Positions 7,123 through 14,833 of a DNA stretch of 24,166 nucleotides are shown here, piece after piece (position 1 is the stretch's first letter; every line of letters starts with the position of its first letter). Made by a program: the position numbers and the translations under genes. Under the pieces are notes generated by a model that saw nothing but the letters and a program-made list of their open reading frames with translations, searched no databases and was not told the origin of the DNA. Where the stretch lies: the NCBI GenBank assembly GCA_002477595.1, contig DLQN01000037.1:1-24166 (forward strand). The letters run 5' to 3'. The stretch comes from Roseivirga sp. UBA7431 (GTDB lineage: Bacteria > Bacteroidota > Bacteroidia > Cytophagales > Cyclobacteriaceae).

Positions 7123-8307
7123 TTAGTTGATCTTTCGACCAAGCCAACTTTCTGGGTTTACCGTGTTCTTCTGGTCAAAGACTTTGAACTTAACTTCTGA
7201 AACGTCATTGTTATCGGTAAGTACTTGGCCCAAGACTTGATTGGCCTGAACTTGTTGCCCTTTTTTGACAACTACTGCCTTTAATTTGGAGTAGGCAGTA
7301 AAATACTCTCCATGCTGGATCAGTACGGTGTTACCCTGTCCTGGAATAGACATTATGGCACTGATCTTACCCGGGAAAACTGATTTTACTGAAGCATCTT
7401 TAGTGGTTTGAATGTCGATGCCTTTATTCGTGAGCATTACTGTTTTTAAGGTTGGGTGCCTGTGTTTCCCATATTTAGAGGAAACAAAACCCTCTTCTAC
7501 AGGCCAGGGGAGCTGTCCTTTTTCACCTTCAAAAGCTTTGTTGATATCGGTCATGTCAACTGAGGAGGCAAGAGCTGCCAATCTCTCTGCTTCTATAATC
7601 GCGTCAATTCTATCACTTAATTCTTTTTCCGAGGTTTGTTGACGTGCCAAGTCTTGTCTAATCTTATTTTCTTGCTGCTCCAATTTTGTAACAAGCGATC
7701 TTTGTTCGTTTTGAAGGCTAGAGAGTTTTTGGTTTTCGGAGAGTTCTTCGTTGAGCAGTAGCTCTTTAGCAGATTTCTGTTCTTCTACTTCTTGAATTTG
7801 CTGATTAATACTTTCCTGTACAATTTCAATCTGTTCTACCTGCTTCTTTCTTGCTTCTCCGTATTGCTTTATATACTTCATTCGCATGAAAAGTTGGTTA
7901 AAAGTACTTGCCGCAAATAAAAATGTAAGTTGATTAAACCCAGAGCTCGTTTTTTGCGTGGCATAGATCATTTGGCCATACTCATTTTTAAGGGCCATGA
8001 GATCATCTCCCATGGAATTAATAATACTTTGATCTTCAACGATCTCTTCATCCAGAATGCTTACCTCTCCCTTAATGGCATTTAACAATGATGCACGTGA
8101 CCTAATTTGATTGTTAAGTGCCCTAAGTCTTCCGAGAGAGTTGTTCTTTTGGCTCGCGGTTTGACTAAGAATCTTTTGTGTTTCAAGTATCCTATTTTGG
8201 ATGTCTTGCTTTTGTTTTTCGAGTTGCTGGCGTTCTGTTTGCGCCTGAGAAAGGTCAAAGGCAAGAATGAGGAGCACTAATAAGATGGTTATTCTACTGC
8301 CGCTCAT
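7123..8307 (-). CDS. EnvC-like murein hydrolase activator (degenerate LytM/M23 domain)
   Basis: A 394-residue exported protein: signal peptide 1-22 (MSGSRITILLVLLILAF, ending SQAQ), long coiled coil about 23-245 rich in Gln, Glu and Lys, and a C-terminal LytM domain about 275-394 (HPTLKTVMLTNKGIDI, GQGNTVLIQHGEYFTAYSKL, QVLGQV). This is the architecture of EnvC and related amidase activators. Of the zinc ligands of active M23 peptidases only Asp298 remains: the first His is Asn294, the His after the tyrosine is Ser340, and the HxH pair is replaced by Glu371/Lys373. It is therefore expected to activate an amidase rather than cut peptidoglycan. Start 8307 is chosen because it gives a clean signal peptide; an in-frame ATG at 8379 would put 24 polar residues before it. 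It overlaps the DUF4292 gene by 14 nt. Confidence 0.88.
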   Translation of the reverse strand: MSGSRITILLVLLILAFDLSQAQTERQQLEKQKQDIQNRILETQKILSQTASQKNNSLGRLRALNNQIRSRASLLNAIKGEVSILDEEIVEDQSIINSMGDDLMALKNEYGQMIYATQKTSSGFNQLTFLFAASTFNQLFMRMKYIKQYGEARKKQVEQIEIVQESINQQIQEVEEQKSAKELLLNEELSENQKLSSLQNEQRSLVTKLEQQENKIRQDLARQQTSEKELSDRIDAIIEAERLAALASSVDMTDINKAFEGEKGQLPWPVEEGFVSSKYGKHRHPTLKTVMLTNKGIDIQTTKDASVKSVFPGKISAIMSIPGQGNTVLIQHGEYFTAYSKLKAVVVKKGQQVQANQVLGQVLTDNNDVSEVKFKVFDQKNTVNPESWLGRKIN

Positions 8308-9064
8308 AGCGTGATGGTATATTGAAAGGGAATGATAGCGGCTTGCTTTCAATCCTTGCCCTGTTGTGTTCAATGTCAATTGTAGCTTCCTCTTTTTTTC
8401 CGTCCTTAAAATAAGTTAATATCATCATAGCCTTGTAGGCGAAGGGTTTTTCTTCCAAGAGTTGAAAGTCATTATACTTTAATTCCAACGTATTTTTGTT
8501 CTCTAAAGTACTGGCCTTTAGGTTTTCTAATCTTCTGGTTTTGGAGCTGATTCTGTTTTGGATCCTTAGCTTCCCCGCTTTCTGAGTAACAAGGAAATTA
8601 TTGCTTTGCTTTGAAAGGACATCGGTATTAGACACATCTACTGGCATATCGCCCACGAGGACGGCTTGAAAAAGATCAAAGTTAAATTCAAAATTGAATC
8701 GCTCACTAAGGTCTGCAAAGCTAAAACTGTTGACTTTTTTATTGATGCGGTCGATCATTACGAGTGAATCTCTCGTGATCTTTCCCCTGAAACCTTCAAT
8801 TCCTACACCATTGGTAAGCGTGAACCAAATCAGGCTGTCTTTTCTAATACGAATATTGGCCTTTGCTTTTTGCTTGTTTTCACCATCCTTGTATTTGAAT
8901 TTGGTAGTCGTAGATAGGTATTCGAAATCGATCTCTTCGAGGGCTAGTTCAGCTTTTGGGTCATAACCAAAGCCTAAGAATTTCTTGCTACAACTGCTCA
9001 AGCTGAGCATGGCGCCAAAGAGTAGCAGAAAGGTGAGATATTTAATTGTATTGTTTGTTCTCAA
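8294..9064 (-). CDS. DUF4292 family lipoprotein
   Basis: A 256-residue lipoprotein of unknown function. The start is TTG at 9064: an in-frame TAG lies three codons upstream, and the only nearby ATG (residue 19) would leave too short a signal sequence. The signal runs through TFLLLFGAMLSLSSC, with lipidation at Cys25. The mature part (FEYLSTTTKFKYKDG, IRIRKDSLIWFTLTNGVGIEGFRGKITRDSLVMID, LLEEKPFAYKAMMILTYF) is a beta-rich pattern typical of DUF4292, which resembles LolA/LolB-like half-barrels that hold lipid; that structural analogy is inference. It overlaps the TPR gene by 23 nt and the EnvC-like gene by 14 nt, implying translational coupling and a shared process, probably at the envelope. 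Confidence 0.82.
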   Translation of the reverse strand: MRTNNTIKYLTFLLLFGAMLSLSSCSKKFLGFGYDPKAELALEEIDFEYLSTTTKFKYKDGENKQKAKANIRIRKDSLIWFTLTNGVGIEGFRGKITRDSLVMIDRINKKVNSFSFADLSERFNFEFNFDLFQAVLVGDMPVDVSNTDVLSKQSNNFLVTQKAGKLRIQNRISSKTRRLENLKASTLENKNTLELKYNDFQLLEEKPFAYKAMMILTYFKDGKKEEATIDIEHNRARIESKPLSFPFNIPSRYERQ

Positions 9065-10802
9065 TTTTCTGTTCTAGTTTATCTGATGCACCACCCAATG
9101 TTCCAGCTGCATTCCATTGAGCTAGGGCTTCCTCTATAAGATTTAATTTAAAAAGGATATCTCCGCTGAGCTCCAATGTTTTGCCTTTCTGCTGACTAGG
9201 AAATTCGTTCAATCCTTGTGTCAGTAGCGTATTTGCTTCTGAATATTTTTTCAAATTAAAGAGTGCCTCTGCCTTTATCCTAATGATTTGAAGGTTTTTA
9301 AATTGGGTTCCCTTTAAAGAATCAATTAACCTGATGGCCTTTTGGGGATCAGATTCCGTCAATAAGTCTGCATAGGCGGTAATACTTTCTGGGTGCACCT
9401 GGTTCAGGTTTATGGATTGCTCAAATAGTTCAAGAGCCTCATTTCGATCTCCCATGTCCAGTGCTAGCGATGCTTGCTTACCAATAATCTGACTTTTTAG
9501 CATCTCATTTGACAGTGCCATGCGGCTAGCCTGGTTGAGTAGATTTTTTGCTTTATTGAATGCTCCAAGCCCTTGGTTAGCCCTGGCGAGGTAGATGTAG
9601 AAGATGGCTTGGTTAGGAAATAGGTCAAGTGCTTCTTCCGAAGCGTTCGCTAGCTTTTCCCAAGCTTCTCGCTGATACTCATAAGCAAGAACCTTATTCC
9701 ATACTTTAAAATCACCTGGCTGTAATTTGGTTAGCCTTTTGAAATAGCCAATTGCTTTATTTTCAAAGTTATTTTTTTGATCGCCTGTGGCATTCTGAGC
9801 TAGCTTAGTGTATAAAAGCCCTCCATTTTCTATCACAATAGGTTCGTTAGGGTAATCTCTATCCATTGCTGATTGGAGACTATCGATGAAGTCGACTTTG
9901 CTATTGAGGTCACCTGAAAAAACAGCTTGTCCAAGTAGCAATGTCTTCATGCTTAAGTTTGCTTCAGGGTCTCCATGCACAGTAAGGATCAATTCTTTTT
10001 GTTTTTCTGTAGACCCAGCGCGCTGATAATTCTCCGCGAGCAGTAAAATGAGCTCGTTCGTTTTTAACTCATTTTCTTCTAACAATGCTATGGACTCTGT
10101 AACCCCATCATTTTCAGATAAGGTAAAGGCGTATTTATAGAAGATCTCAGAGTTATTAGGGTTCTCCCTAAAAAGGAATGCTAAATACTTGATGGCATCC
10201 TTGTCTTTCTTTGCTTTAAGCAGAAGGTTAATTTTTCTAGATTTTTGATCTAAACTAAGCCCGATTACTTCGGCTTGATCTAAAATATCTATGGCTTTAT
10301 CGAGTTTATTTAGTTTTTCATACACCTCAGTAACCTCAATGAGGTAGGCATTGTAGTTCGTTGCATTGGCCAACATTAAGTCATAGTACTGTGCTGCACC
10401 AGCAAAGTTTTGACTTGCCTTTTGTAGTTGAGCAGCTAATACATAGTAATACTTATTGTCTTGCTGTAGTTCTATGGCTTTGTCAATGGCAGTTAAACCT
10501 GCAGCATGATCTCCTAATATTAGATTAACCTCTGCCATTTTGAAATGTGCAGCATGGTTTTCTTGGTCTACTTCTAATGCTTTTTCTAAAAAGGCGATTG
10601 ATCTTTTATAGTCTTCCAACAAAAAGAACTTTTGAGCTTCTATCAGCATGAACTCAGAATTTGCCCTTTCATAAGGAGTGAGTTCTTCCTTAAGGTTTAG
10701 TTCTCCAGCCTTCTTTTTCTTTTGGGCCAATCCTTTGGATGGAAGGGCGACAAGAAAAATGGTGAGCAGCGATATGGTGGCGAATGACTTCAACAAAGGC
10801 AA
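9042..10802 (-). CDS. Exported tetratricopeptide-repeat protein
   Basis: A 586-residue periplasmic TPR protein. Residues 1-27 form a signal peptide (SFATISLLTIFLVALPSKGLAQ) with no lipobox. The rest is alpha-helical with about ten TPR-like units, for example SIAFLEKALEVDQENHAAHFKMAEV, AAGLTAIDKAIELQQDNKYYYVLA and AIGYFKRLTKLQPGDFKVWNKV. TPR arrays are protein-docking scaffolds. No ATG fits: an in-frame TAA lies about ten codons upstream, and the candidates are TTG at 10802, 10796 or 10793; the last gives MKSFATISLL, an equally good signal peptide. It overlaps the DUF4292 gene by 23 nt. The order TPR, DUF4292, EnvC-like is one I recall as recurrent in Bacteroidota. It is shorter than T9SS SprE/PorW-type TPR lipoproteins and is not equated with them. 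Confidence 0.85.
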   Translation of the reverse strand: MPLLKSFATISLLTIFLVALPSKGLAQKKKKAGELNLKEELTPYERANSEFMLIEAQKFFLLEDYKRSIAFLEKALEVDQENHAAHFKMAEVNLILGDHAAGLTAIDKAIELQQDNKYYYVLAAQLQKASQNFAGAAQYYDLMLANATNYNAYLIEVTEVYEKLNKLDKAIDILDQAEVIGLSLDQKSRKINLLLKAKKDKDAIKYLAFLFRENPNNSEIFYKYAFTLSENDGVTESIALLEENELKTNELILLLAENYQRAGSTEKQKELILTVHGDPEANLSMKTLLLGQAVFSGDLNSKVDFIDSLQSAMDRDYPNEPIVIENGGLLYTKLAQNATGDQKNNFENKAIGYFKRLTKLQPGDFKVWNKVLAYEYQREAWEKLANASEEALDLFPNQAIFYIYLARANQGLGAFNKAKNLLNQASRMALSNEMLKSQIIGKQASLALDMGDRNEALELFEQSINLNQVHPESITAYADLLTESDPQKAIRLIDSLKGTQFKNLQIIRIKAEALFNLKKYSEANTLLTQGLNEFPSQQKGKTLELSGDILFKLNLIEEALAQWNAAGTLGGASDKLEQKIENKQYN

Positions 10803-10867
10803 GTACGGAAGAAACGAATAAAGTAGGGCTTAAGTTTAGAGAATTCTGTGCGTTGAGACTTTCGGAG

Positions 10868-12358
10868 CTATGATGATTTGTAATTGATTTTTCTTCCCTC
10901 AAAGAAAAACATAGTTCCTGTGAAAACTGCGGTTATCAAAAGCTTGACTCCATAGGATAGCCATTTGGTGTCCATTTTTATTAAGTCAACTCCATAAATT
11001 ATCAGGATTGCTATTATTAAATAGCCAAATAAGGGTTTGAAGTTATAAGGGATCGGAAATGTCTTTTTTCCTTTTAGATAACATAATAGACTCATGACAC
11101 CATAGCACACCAAGGCGGTTACGGCACTACCATAGTATCCGATTTCTTTTATTAGCAATAGGTTGCCAAGCAGCGTAATGATGGCGCCAATAAGTGCATA
11201 ATACGTTCCGTAAATAGTCTTGTCAGTGAGTTTAAACCAAACACTCAGATTTACATAGACTCCGTAAAAGAGCTTCGCAATCAACAGAATTGGCAATACA
11301 AAGAGCGCTTCTTTGTAGGTGTCGTTTCTAAGGAATACATCGCCTATGAGCTCTGTGTTTAAGGCTACAGCTACTAAGACGACTATGTTGAAAACAACAA
11401 AGTAATGCATGATCCTTGCGAAAAGGGCAGGGGCTTCTTTATTCTCGGCATGGCTGAAGAAAAAGGGTTCTGCAGCATATCGGAATGCCTGAATCCCAAG
11501 CATCATAACAACACTCAGTTTGAATGCTCCACTAAAAACACCAAGTGCATCGTCACCAGAAATACCTAAGTCTTCAGGAAAAACGTGCTTTAGTATAAGT
11601 GCGTAGCCTTGTTCATTAAACATGCCACCAAGACCCATTAAAAAGATTGGCAGGGCATAAACCAGCATTGGCTTGAAGGTTGACCAATGAATCGACAACT
11701 TAATTTGCAGCAGTTGCTTCCATAACAATGGTAGATATAGCAGGTTGGCCAAAAGATTGGCTATAAATATGTAACCAATACCGAGTGATGGGTTATAGAA
11801 TTTGTTAACCGTTTCCTGAAGCCCGATTAAGTATTTACCAGCTGATATATCTGGCAATACCATGATGAAAAGTAGGTTGAGAATGATCGTTGTAGAAATA
11901 ACACTCACTTTAATGAGTGCGAATTTCAGCGCTTTTTGCTCTAGCCTCAATTTTGCAAACGGTATGGCTATTAGACCATCAATGAAAAGTATGGCAGCCA
12001 TGTACTGTACATATTGCTGCTCGACTCCATTGCCGAGCGCATTTGCTATTTGATCAGATAGCAAATAAATCAGAGCAGAGAAGAAAGCTGATGTTGATAA
12101 AACAGCTGTTGCAGTGCTATTGTAGGCTTCTTTTGCGTTTGTCTTATTGCTAAACCGGAAGAATGCAGTTTCCATTCCGAAGGTATAAACGATTAGGCAG
12201 AGCGCTACATAAGCATATAGTTCCGTAACTGCACCGTACTCGCTTCTTACTAGCCGGTCAGTCCAAATAGGTAATAATAGAAAATTGAGTACTCGACCGA
12301 GTATACTGCTTATTCCGTAATAGGCCGTTTGGCCAGCGAGTTTCTTAATTTGGCTCAT
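10868..12358 (-). CDS. Oligosaccharide flippase family protein (Wzx/MurJ-like, MOP superfamily)
   Basis: A 496-residue polytopic inner-membrane protein with about 12-14 predicted helices (e.g. LYAYVALCLIVYTFGMETAFF, IFIANLLANLLYLPLL, VYALPIFLMGLGG, LLITAVFTGTMFFF). The start MSQIKKLAGQTAYYGISSILGRVLNFLLLPIWT is the classic polysaccharide-flippase N-terminus, and FRYAAEPFFFSHA is a conserved mid-protein feature of this group. Such proteins flip undecaprenyl-linked sugars (O-antigen, capsule or exopolysaccharide units) to the periplasmic face. No glycosyltransferases accompany it, so the substrate cannot be named. Its ATG directly abuts the T-tract of a terminator belonging to the upstream hydratase gene, so its expression presumably depends on readthrough. 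It is followed by a 65-nt gap and the TPR gene. Confidence 0.88.
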   Translation of the reverse strand: MSQIKKLAGQTAYYGISSILGRVLNFLLLPIWTDRLVRSEYGAVTELYAYVALCLIVYTFGMETAFFRFSNKTNAKEAYNSTATAVLSTSAFFSALIYLLSDQIANALGNGVEQQYVQYMAAILFIDGLIAIPFAKLRLEQKALKFALIKVSVISTTIILNLLFIMVLPDISAGKYLIGLQETVNKFYNPSLGIGYIFIANLLANLLYLPLLWKQLLQIKLSIHWSTFKPMLVYALPIFLMGLGGMFNEQGYALILKHVFPEDLGISGDDALGVFSGAFKLSVVMMLGIQAFRYAAEPFFFSHAENKEAPALFARIMHYFVVFNIVVLVAVALNTELIGDVFLRNDTYKEALFVLPILLIAKLFYGVYVNLSVWFKLTDKTIYGTYYALIGAIITLLGNLLLIKEIGYYGSAVTALVCYGVMSLLCYLKGKKTFPIPYNFKPLFGYLIIAILIIYGVDLIKMDTKWLSYGVKLLITAVFTGTMFFFEGRKINYKSS

Positions 12359-12384
12359 AAAAAAAGGGAGGCTTACTCTCCCTT
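12359..12384 (-). terminator. Intrinsic terminator between the enoyl-CoA hydratase and flippase genes
   Basis: On the minus strand a perfect 7-bp stem (12378-12384 with 12364-12370, aagggag/ctccctt) closes a 7-nt loop and runs into seven consecutive T (12365-12359). The hydratase stop codon TAA (12373-12375) lies in the loop, and the T-tract touches the flippase ATG (12358-12356). Structure and T-run are as good as a textbook rho-independent terminator. Confidence 0.8.
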
Positions 12385-13158
12385 GAACACAGGTTTTCGT
12401 TTTTCTAAAAATGCTGATGTGCCTTCTGCGAAGTCTGTTGTTTTCGTGCAGGCCGCAAATCCATTGGCCTCGGTTTGATAGCCATTTTCTTGCTCATTAT
12501 TAACTGCATTGATACAATCAATAACTAGTCCTATAGCCACTGGAGCTTTAGAAATAACTTTATTCAAGATTTCTTCACATTTTGCTAACGCTTCCGTTGG
12601 AGACTCCAGCACATAATTAATCAATCCTAAGTCTAACGCTTGATTTGCATTAATCATATCCCCAGTCATGCATAATTCGAATGACTTTGCTTTTCCAATC
12701 AATTGCGTCAAACGCTGGGTGCCACCATAGCCAGGAATTACGCCAAGGTTAACTTCTGGTTGGCCAAAGCGAGCGTTTGCTGTTGCTACTCTCATATGGC
12801 AGGCCATTGCTAATTCGCAACCACCACCTAATGCAAATCCATTCACCAATCCTATGACTGGTTTGTGGCAGTTCTCTATTGAGGTGAAAACTTCTTGTCC
12901 GCTTTCAGCAAATTTCCGAGCGTTAAGCTCATTGAGCTCTGCGATTTCAGAAATATCGGCTCCTGCAACAAAGGCTTTTTCTCCAGAACCAGTGATAATG
13001 ACTCCTTTTATAGAGCTGTCATCATAGATTTCTTCAAATGCTATTTTAATATCCTCAATGGTTTGAAGGTTTAAAGCATTGAGTTTATCTGGTCTATTTA
13101 TGGTTAAGTGGGCAATTCCACCTTTATTTTCAAATAGTATGTTCTGATAATTCGCCAT
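12373..13158 (-). CDS. Enoyl-CoA hydratase (crotonase family)
   Basis: This enzyme adds water across trans-2-enoyl-CoA in beta-oxidation and related pathways. The 261-residue product has crotonase family length. Both catalytic acids are present: Glu115 in GFALGGGCELAMACH and Glu135 in FGQPEVNLGVIPGYGGTQRL; the oxyanion-hole segment is FVAGADISEI (62-71) together with Gly112. The N-terminus MANYQNILFENKGGIAHLTINRPDKLNAL is typical. An in-frame ATG exists at 13182, but a perfect -7 promoter element covers it (13180-13187), so the 13158 start is strongly preferred. It is probably short-chain 3-hydroxybutyryl-CoA/enoyl-CoA specific; substrate cannot be read from sequence. It is monocistronic or nearly so, because a strong terminator ends it. 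Confidence 0.92.
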   Translation of the reverse strand: MANYQNILFENKGGIAHLTINRPDKLNALNLQTIEDIKIAFEEIYDDSSIKGVIITGSGEKAFVAGADISEIAELNELNARKFAESGQEVFTSIENCHKPVIGLVNGFALGGGCELAMACHMRVATANARFGQPEVNLGVIPGYGGTQRLTQLIGKAKSFELCMTGDMINANQALDLGLINYVLESPTEALAKCEEILNKVISKAPVAIGLVIDCINAVNNEQENGYQTEANGFAACTKTTDFAEGTSAFLEKRKPVFKGE

Positions 13159-13179
13159 GATTTGGGTTGAGCTTGAATT

Positions 13180-13209
13180 CAAAGATAACAGTCAGGATAG
13201 AATTGTAAA
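13180..13209 (-). promoter_or_regulatory. Promoter of the enoyl-CoA hydratase gene
   Basis: Minus-strand TATCTTTG (13187-13180) is an exact TAnnTTTG -7 element. TTTA (13209-13206), one mismatch from the TTTG -33 element, lies 18 nt upstream, within the normal spacer range. Transcription would begin near 13174, leaving a leader of about 16 nt before the ATG at 13158. Confidence 0.55.
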
Positions 13210-13272
13210 ACTATGCTATTGATCCTGAATATTTTCCATTCATAAACAATGTTTCAAAATGGAGCTTTACAA

Positions 13273-13304
13273 TTTCGAATATGAGCAGATGGTGCTTACA
13301 TTTG
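13273..13304 (+). promoter_or_regulatory. Promoter of the isocitrate dehydrogenase gene
   Basis: TACATTTG (13297-13304) matches the Bacteroidota -7 consensus exactly, with TTTC (13273-13276, one mismatch from TTTG) 20 nt upstream. The start of transcription should be near 13310, giving a short leader of about 28 nt that contains AGGAGG (13316-13321), 16 nt before the ATG. A full anti-Shine-Dalgarno match is uncommon in this phylum, and the spacing is longer than ideal, so it may not act in initiation. Confidence 0.55.
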
Positions 13305-13337
13305 CCGTCAAATTTAGGAGGTAAAGATTAATTAGTT

Positions 13338-14789
13338 ATGAGTGAACAAACAAGAATTACTGTTGCCCATGGGGATGGGATAGGTCCAGAGATCATGGAT
13401 GCTACTTTGCGCATAATGAATGCTGCTGAAGTTGGATTGACGTATGATACAATTGAGATTGGTGAGCAGGTCTACAAATCTGGTCATAAGTCTGGTATCA
13501 GTCCAGAGTCATGGGAAACCCTCCGTGGTAATAAAATATTCTTGAAGGCTCCTATTACTACTCCTCAGGGTGGTGGTTATAAGAGTTTGAACGTGACAAT
13601 CAGAAAGTCTCTTGGACTTTATTCTAATGTGCGTCCATTCAGAGCATACGTACCGTATGTACCGTCACATTTTCCTGATATGGACATCGTGATTGTTCGC
13701 GAAAACGAAGAAGACCTCTATGCAGGTATTGAGCATCAACAAACAACCGAGGTTGTTCAAACATTGAAGTTGATATCTCAACCTGGAAGTGAAAAAATTA
13801 TTCGTTATGCCTTTGAATATGCTCGGGCTTATGGTCGTAAGAAGGTGACTTGTATGACTAAGGATAACATTATGAAGCACACCGATGGTATGTTTCACAA
13901 TATCTTTAACGAAGTCAGATTAGAATATCCTGAAATTGAATCCGATCACTGGATCATTGACATTGGGTCAGCTGTTGTTGCTGCGAGACCAGAGTCTTTA
14001 GATGTTGTTGTCACGTTGAACCTTTACGGAGATATTATTTCTGATATCGCTGCTGAAGTTGCTGGGTCAGTTGGGATGGCTGGTTCTTCTAACGTAGGCA
14101 TGTCACATGGTATGTTCGAGGCAATCCACGGTTCTGCACCTGATATTGCGGGTAAGGATATCGCGAATCCTTCAGGTTTGCTGAATGGAGCAACGATGAT
14201 GTTGGTACAGTTAGGGAAAGCGGATAAAGCGGAACTTATTCAGAATGCTTGGTTGAAGACTTTAGAAGATGGAATTCATACGGGTGACATCTATAGAGAA
14301 GGACAAAGTGTTAAGAAGGTAGGAACCAAAGAATTTGCTAATGCAGTAATCGAGAGATTAGGACAGAAGCCTACGAAATTGAGCCCTGTTAAGTACAATG
14401 GAGACGTTTCTATCACAGTAAACATTGAAGAAAAACCTGCCAAGAAGAAAGAACTAGTGGGAGTAGATGTTTTCATCGATTGGAGAGAAGACGGTAGAAA
14501 CCCTGATGTTATTGGCGACCGTTTGTTGAATGAGGCTTCTACAGCTAATTTGAAACTTAAACTGATTTCAAACCGTGGTGTACTGGTTTATCCTGGCGGG
14601 ATGGCGGAGACTTTTAAAACGGATCACTGGAGATGTAGGTTCACAAATCCTGAAGGTAAGATTTTGAATAATTCAGATGTTCTTGAATTACTGAAAAGCG
14701 TTCAAGACAACGGATTTGACTTTATTAAAACAGAGCACCTATATCACTTTGATGGCGAGAGAGGCTACTCTTTGAGTCAAGGAGAATAA
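13338..14789 (+). CDS. icd: Isocitrate dehydrogenase, probably NAD+-dependent, with C-terminal extension
   Basis: Oxidatively decarboxylates isocitrate to 2-oxoglutarate in the TCA cycle. The catalytic domain (1 to about 345) has all substrate and metal residues: Ser83, Asn85 and Arg89 in SLNVTIRKSLGL, Arg99, Arg121 (VIVREN), Tyr128 (DLYAGIEH), Lys175 (TKDN), Asp232 and Asp236 (LYGDIISDIAAE). A further domain of about 135 residues (HWRCRFTNPEG, ending GYSLSQGE) follows a Lys-rich linker, as in the 480-500-residue Thermus/Rickettsia-type enzymes. The coenzyme loop reads HGSAPDIAGKDIANP: Asp269-Ile270 occupy the positions that are Lys344-Tyr345 in NADP-specific E. coli Icd, and Asp-Ile is the NAD+ signature. 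Databases may label it NADP-dependent; the sequence argues for NAD+. It is single, with its own promoter and a strong terminator. Confidence 0.93.
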   Translation: MSEQTRITVAHGDGIGPEIMDATLRIMNAAEVGLTYDTIEIGEQVYKSGHKSGISPESWETLRGNKIFLKAPITTPQGGGYKSLNVTIRKSLGLYSNVRPFRAYVPYVPSHFPDMDIVIVRENEEDLYAGIEHQQTTEVVQTLKLISQPGSEKIIRYAFEYARAYGRKKVTCMTKDNIMKHTDGMFHNIFNEVRLEYPEIESDHWIIDIGSAVVAARPESLDVVVTLNLYGDIISDIAAEVAGSVGMAGSSNVGMSHGMFEAIHGSAPDIAGKDIANPSGLLNGATMMLVQLGKADKAELIQNAWLKTLEDGIHTGDIYREGQSVKKVGTKEFANAVIERLGQKPTKLSPVKYNGDVSITVNIEEKPAKKKELVGVDVFIDWREDGRNPDVIGDRLLNEASTANLKLKLISNRGVLVYPGGMAETFKTDHWRCRFTNPEGKILNNSDVLELLKSVQDNGFDFIKTEHLYHFDGERGYSLSQGE

Positions 14790-14809
14790 TTGATTTAGAG
14801 ATTAAATAG

Positions 14810-14833
14810 AAAAGGGGCGCAAGCCCCTTTTTT
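14810..14833. terminator. Bidirectional intrinsic terminator after icd
   Basis: A 9-bp perfect stem (14810-14818 with 14823-14831, core AAGGGGC/GCCCCTT) closes a 4-nt GCAA loop and is followed by T residues on the plus strand. On the minus strand it is followed by TTTTCTATTT, so it can also stop transcripts of the convergent lipoprotein gene, whose stop codon (14832-14834) overlaps the edge of the structure. Confidence 0.88.

Noticed and set aside
8308..8379. Longer EnvC-like protein starting at 8379
   Set aside because: It would place 24 polar residues ahead of a clear signal peptide and overlap the DUF4292 gene by 86 nt.
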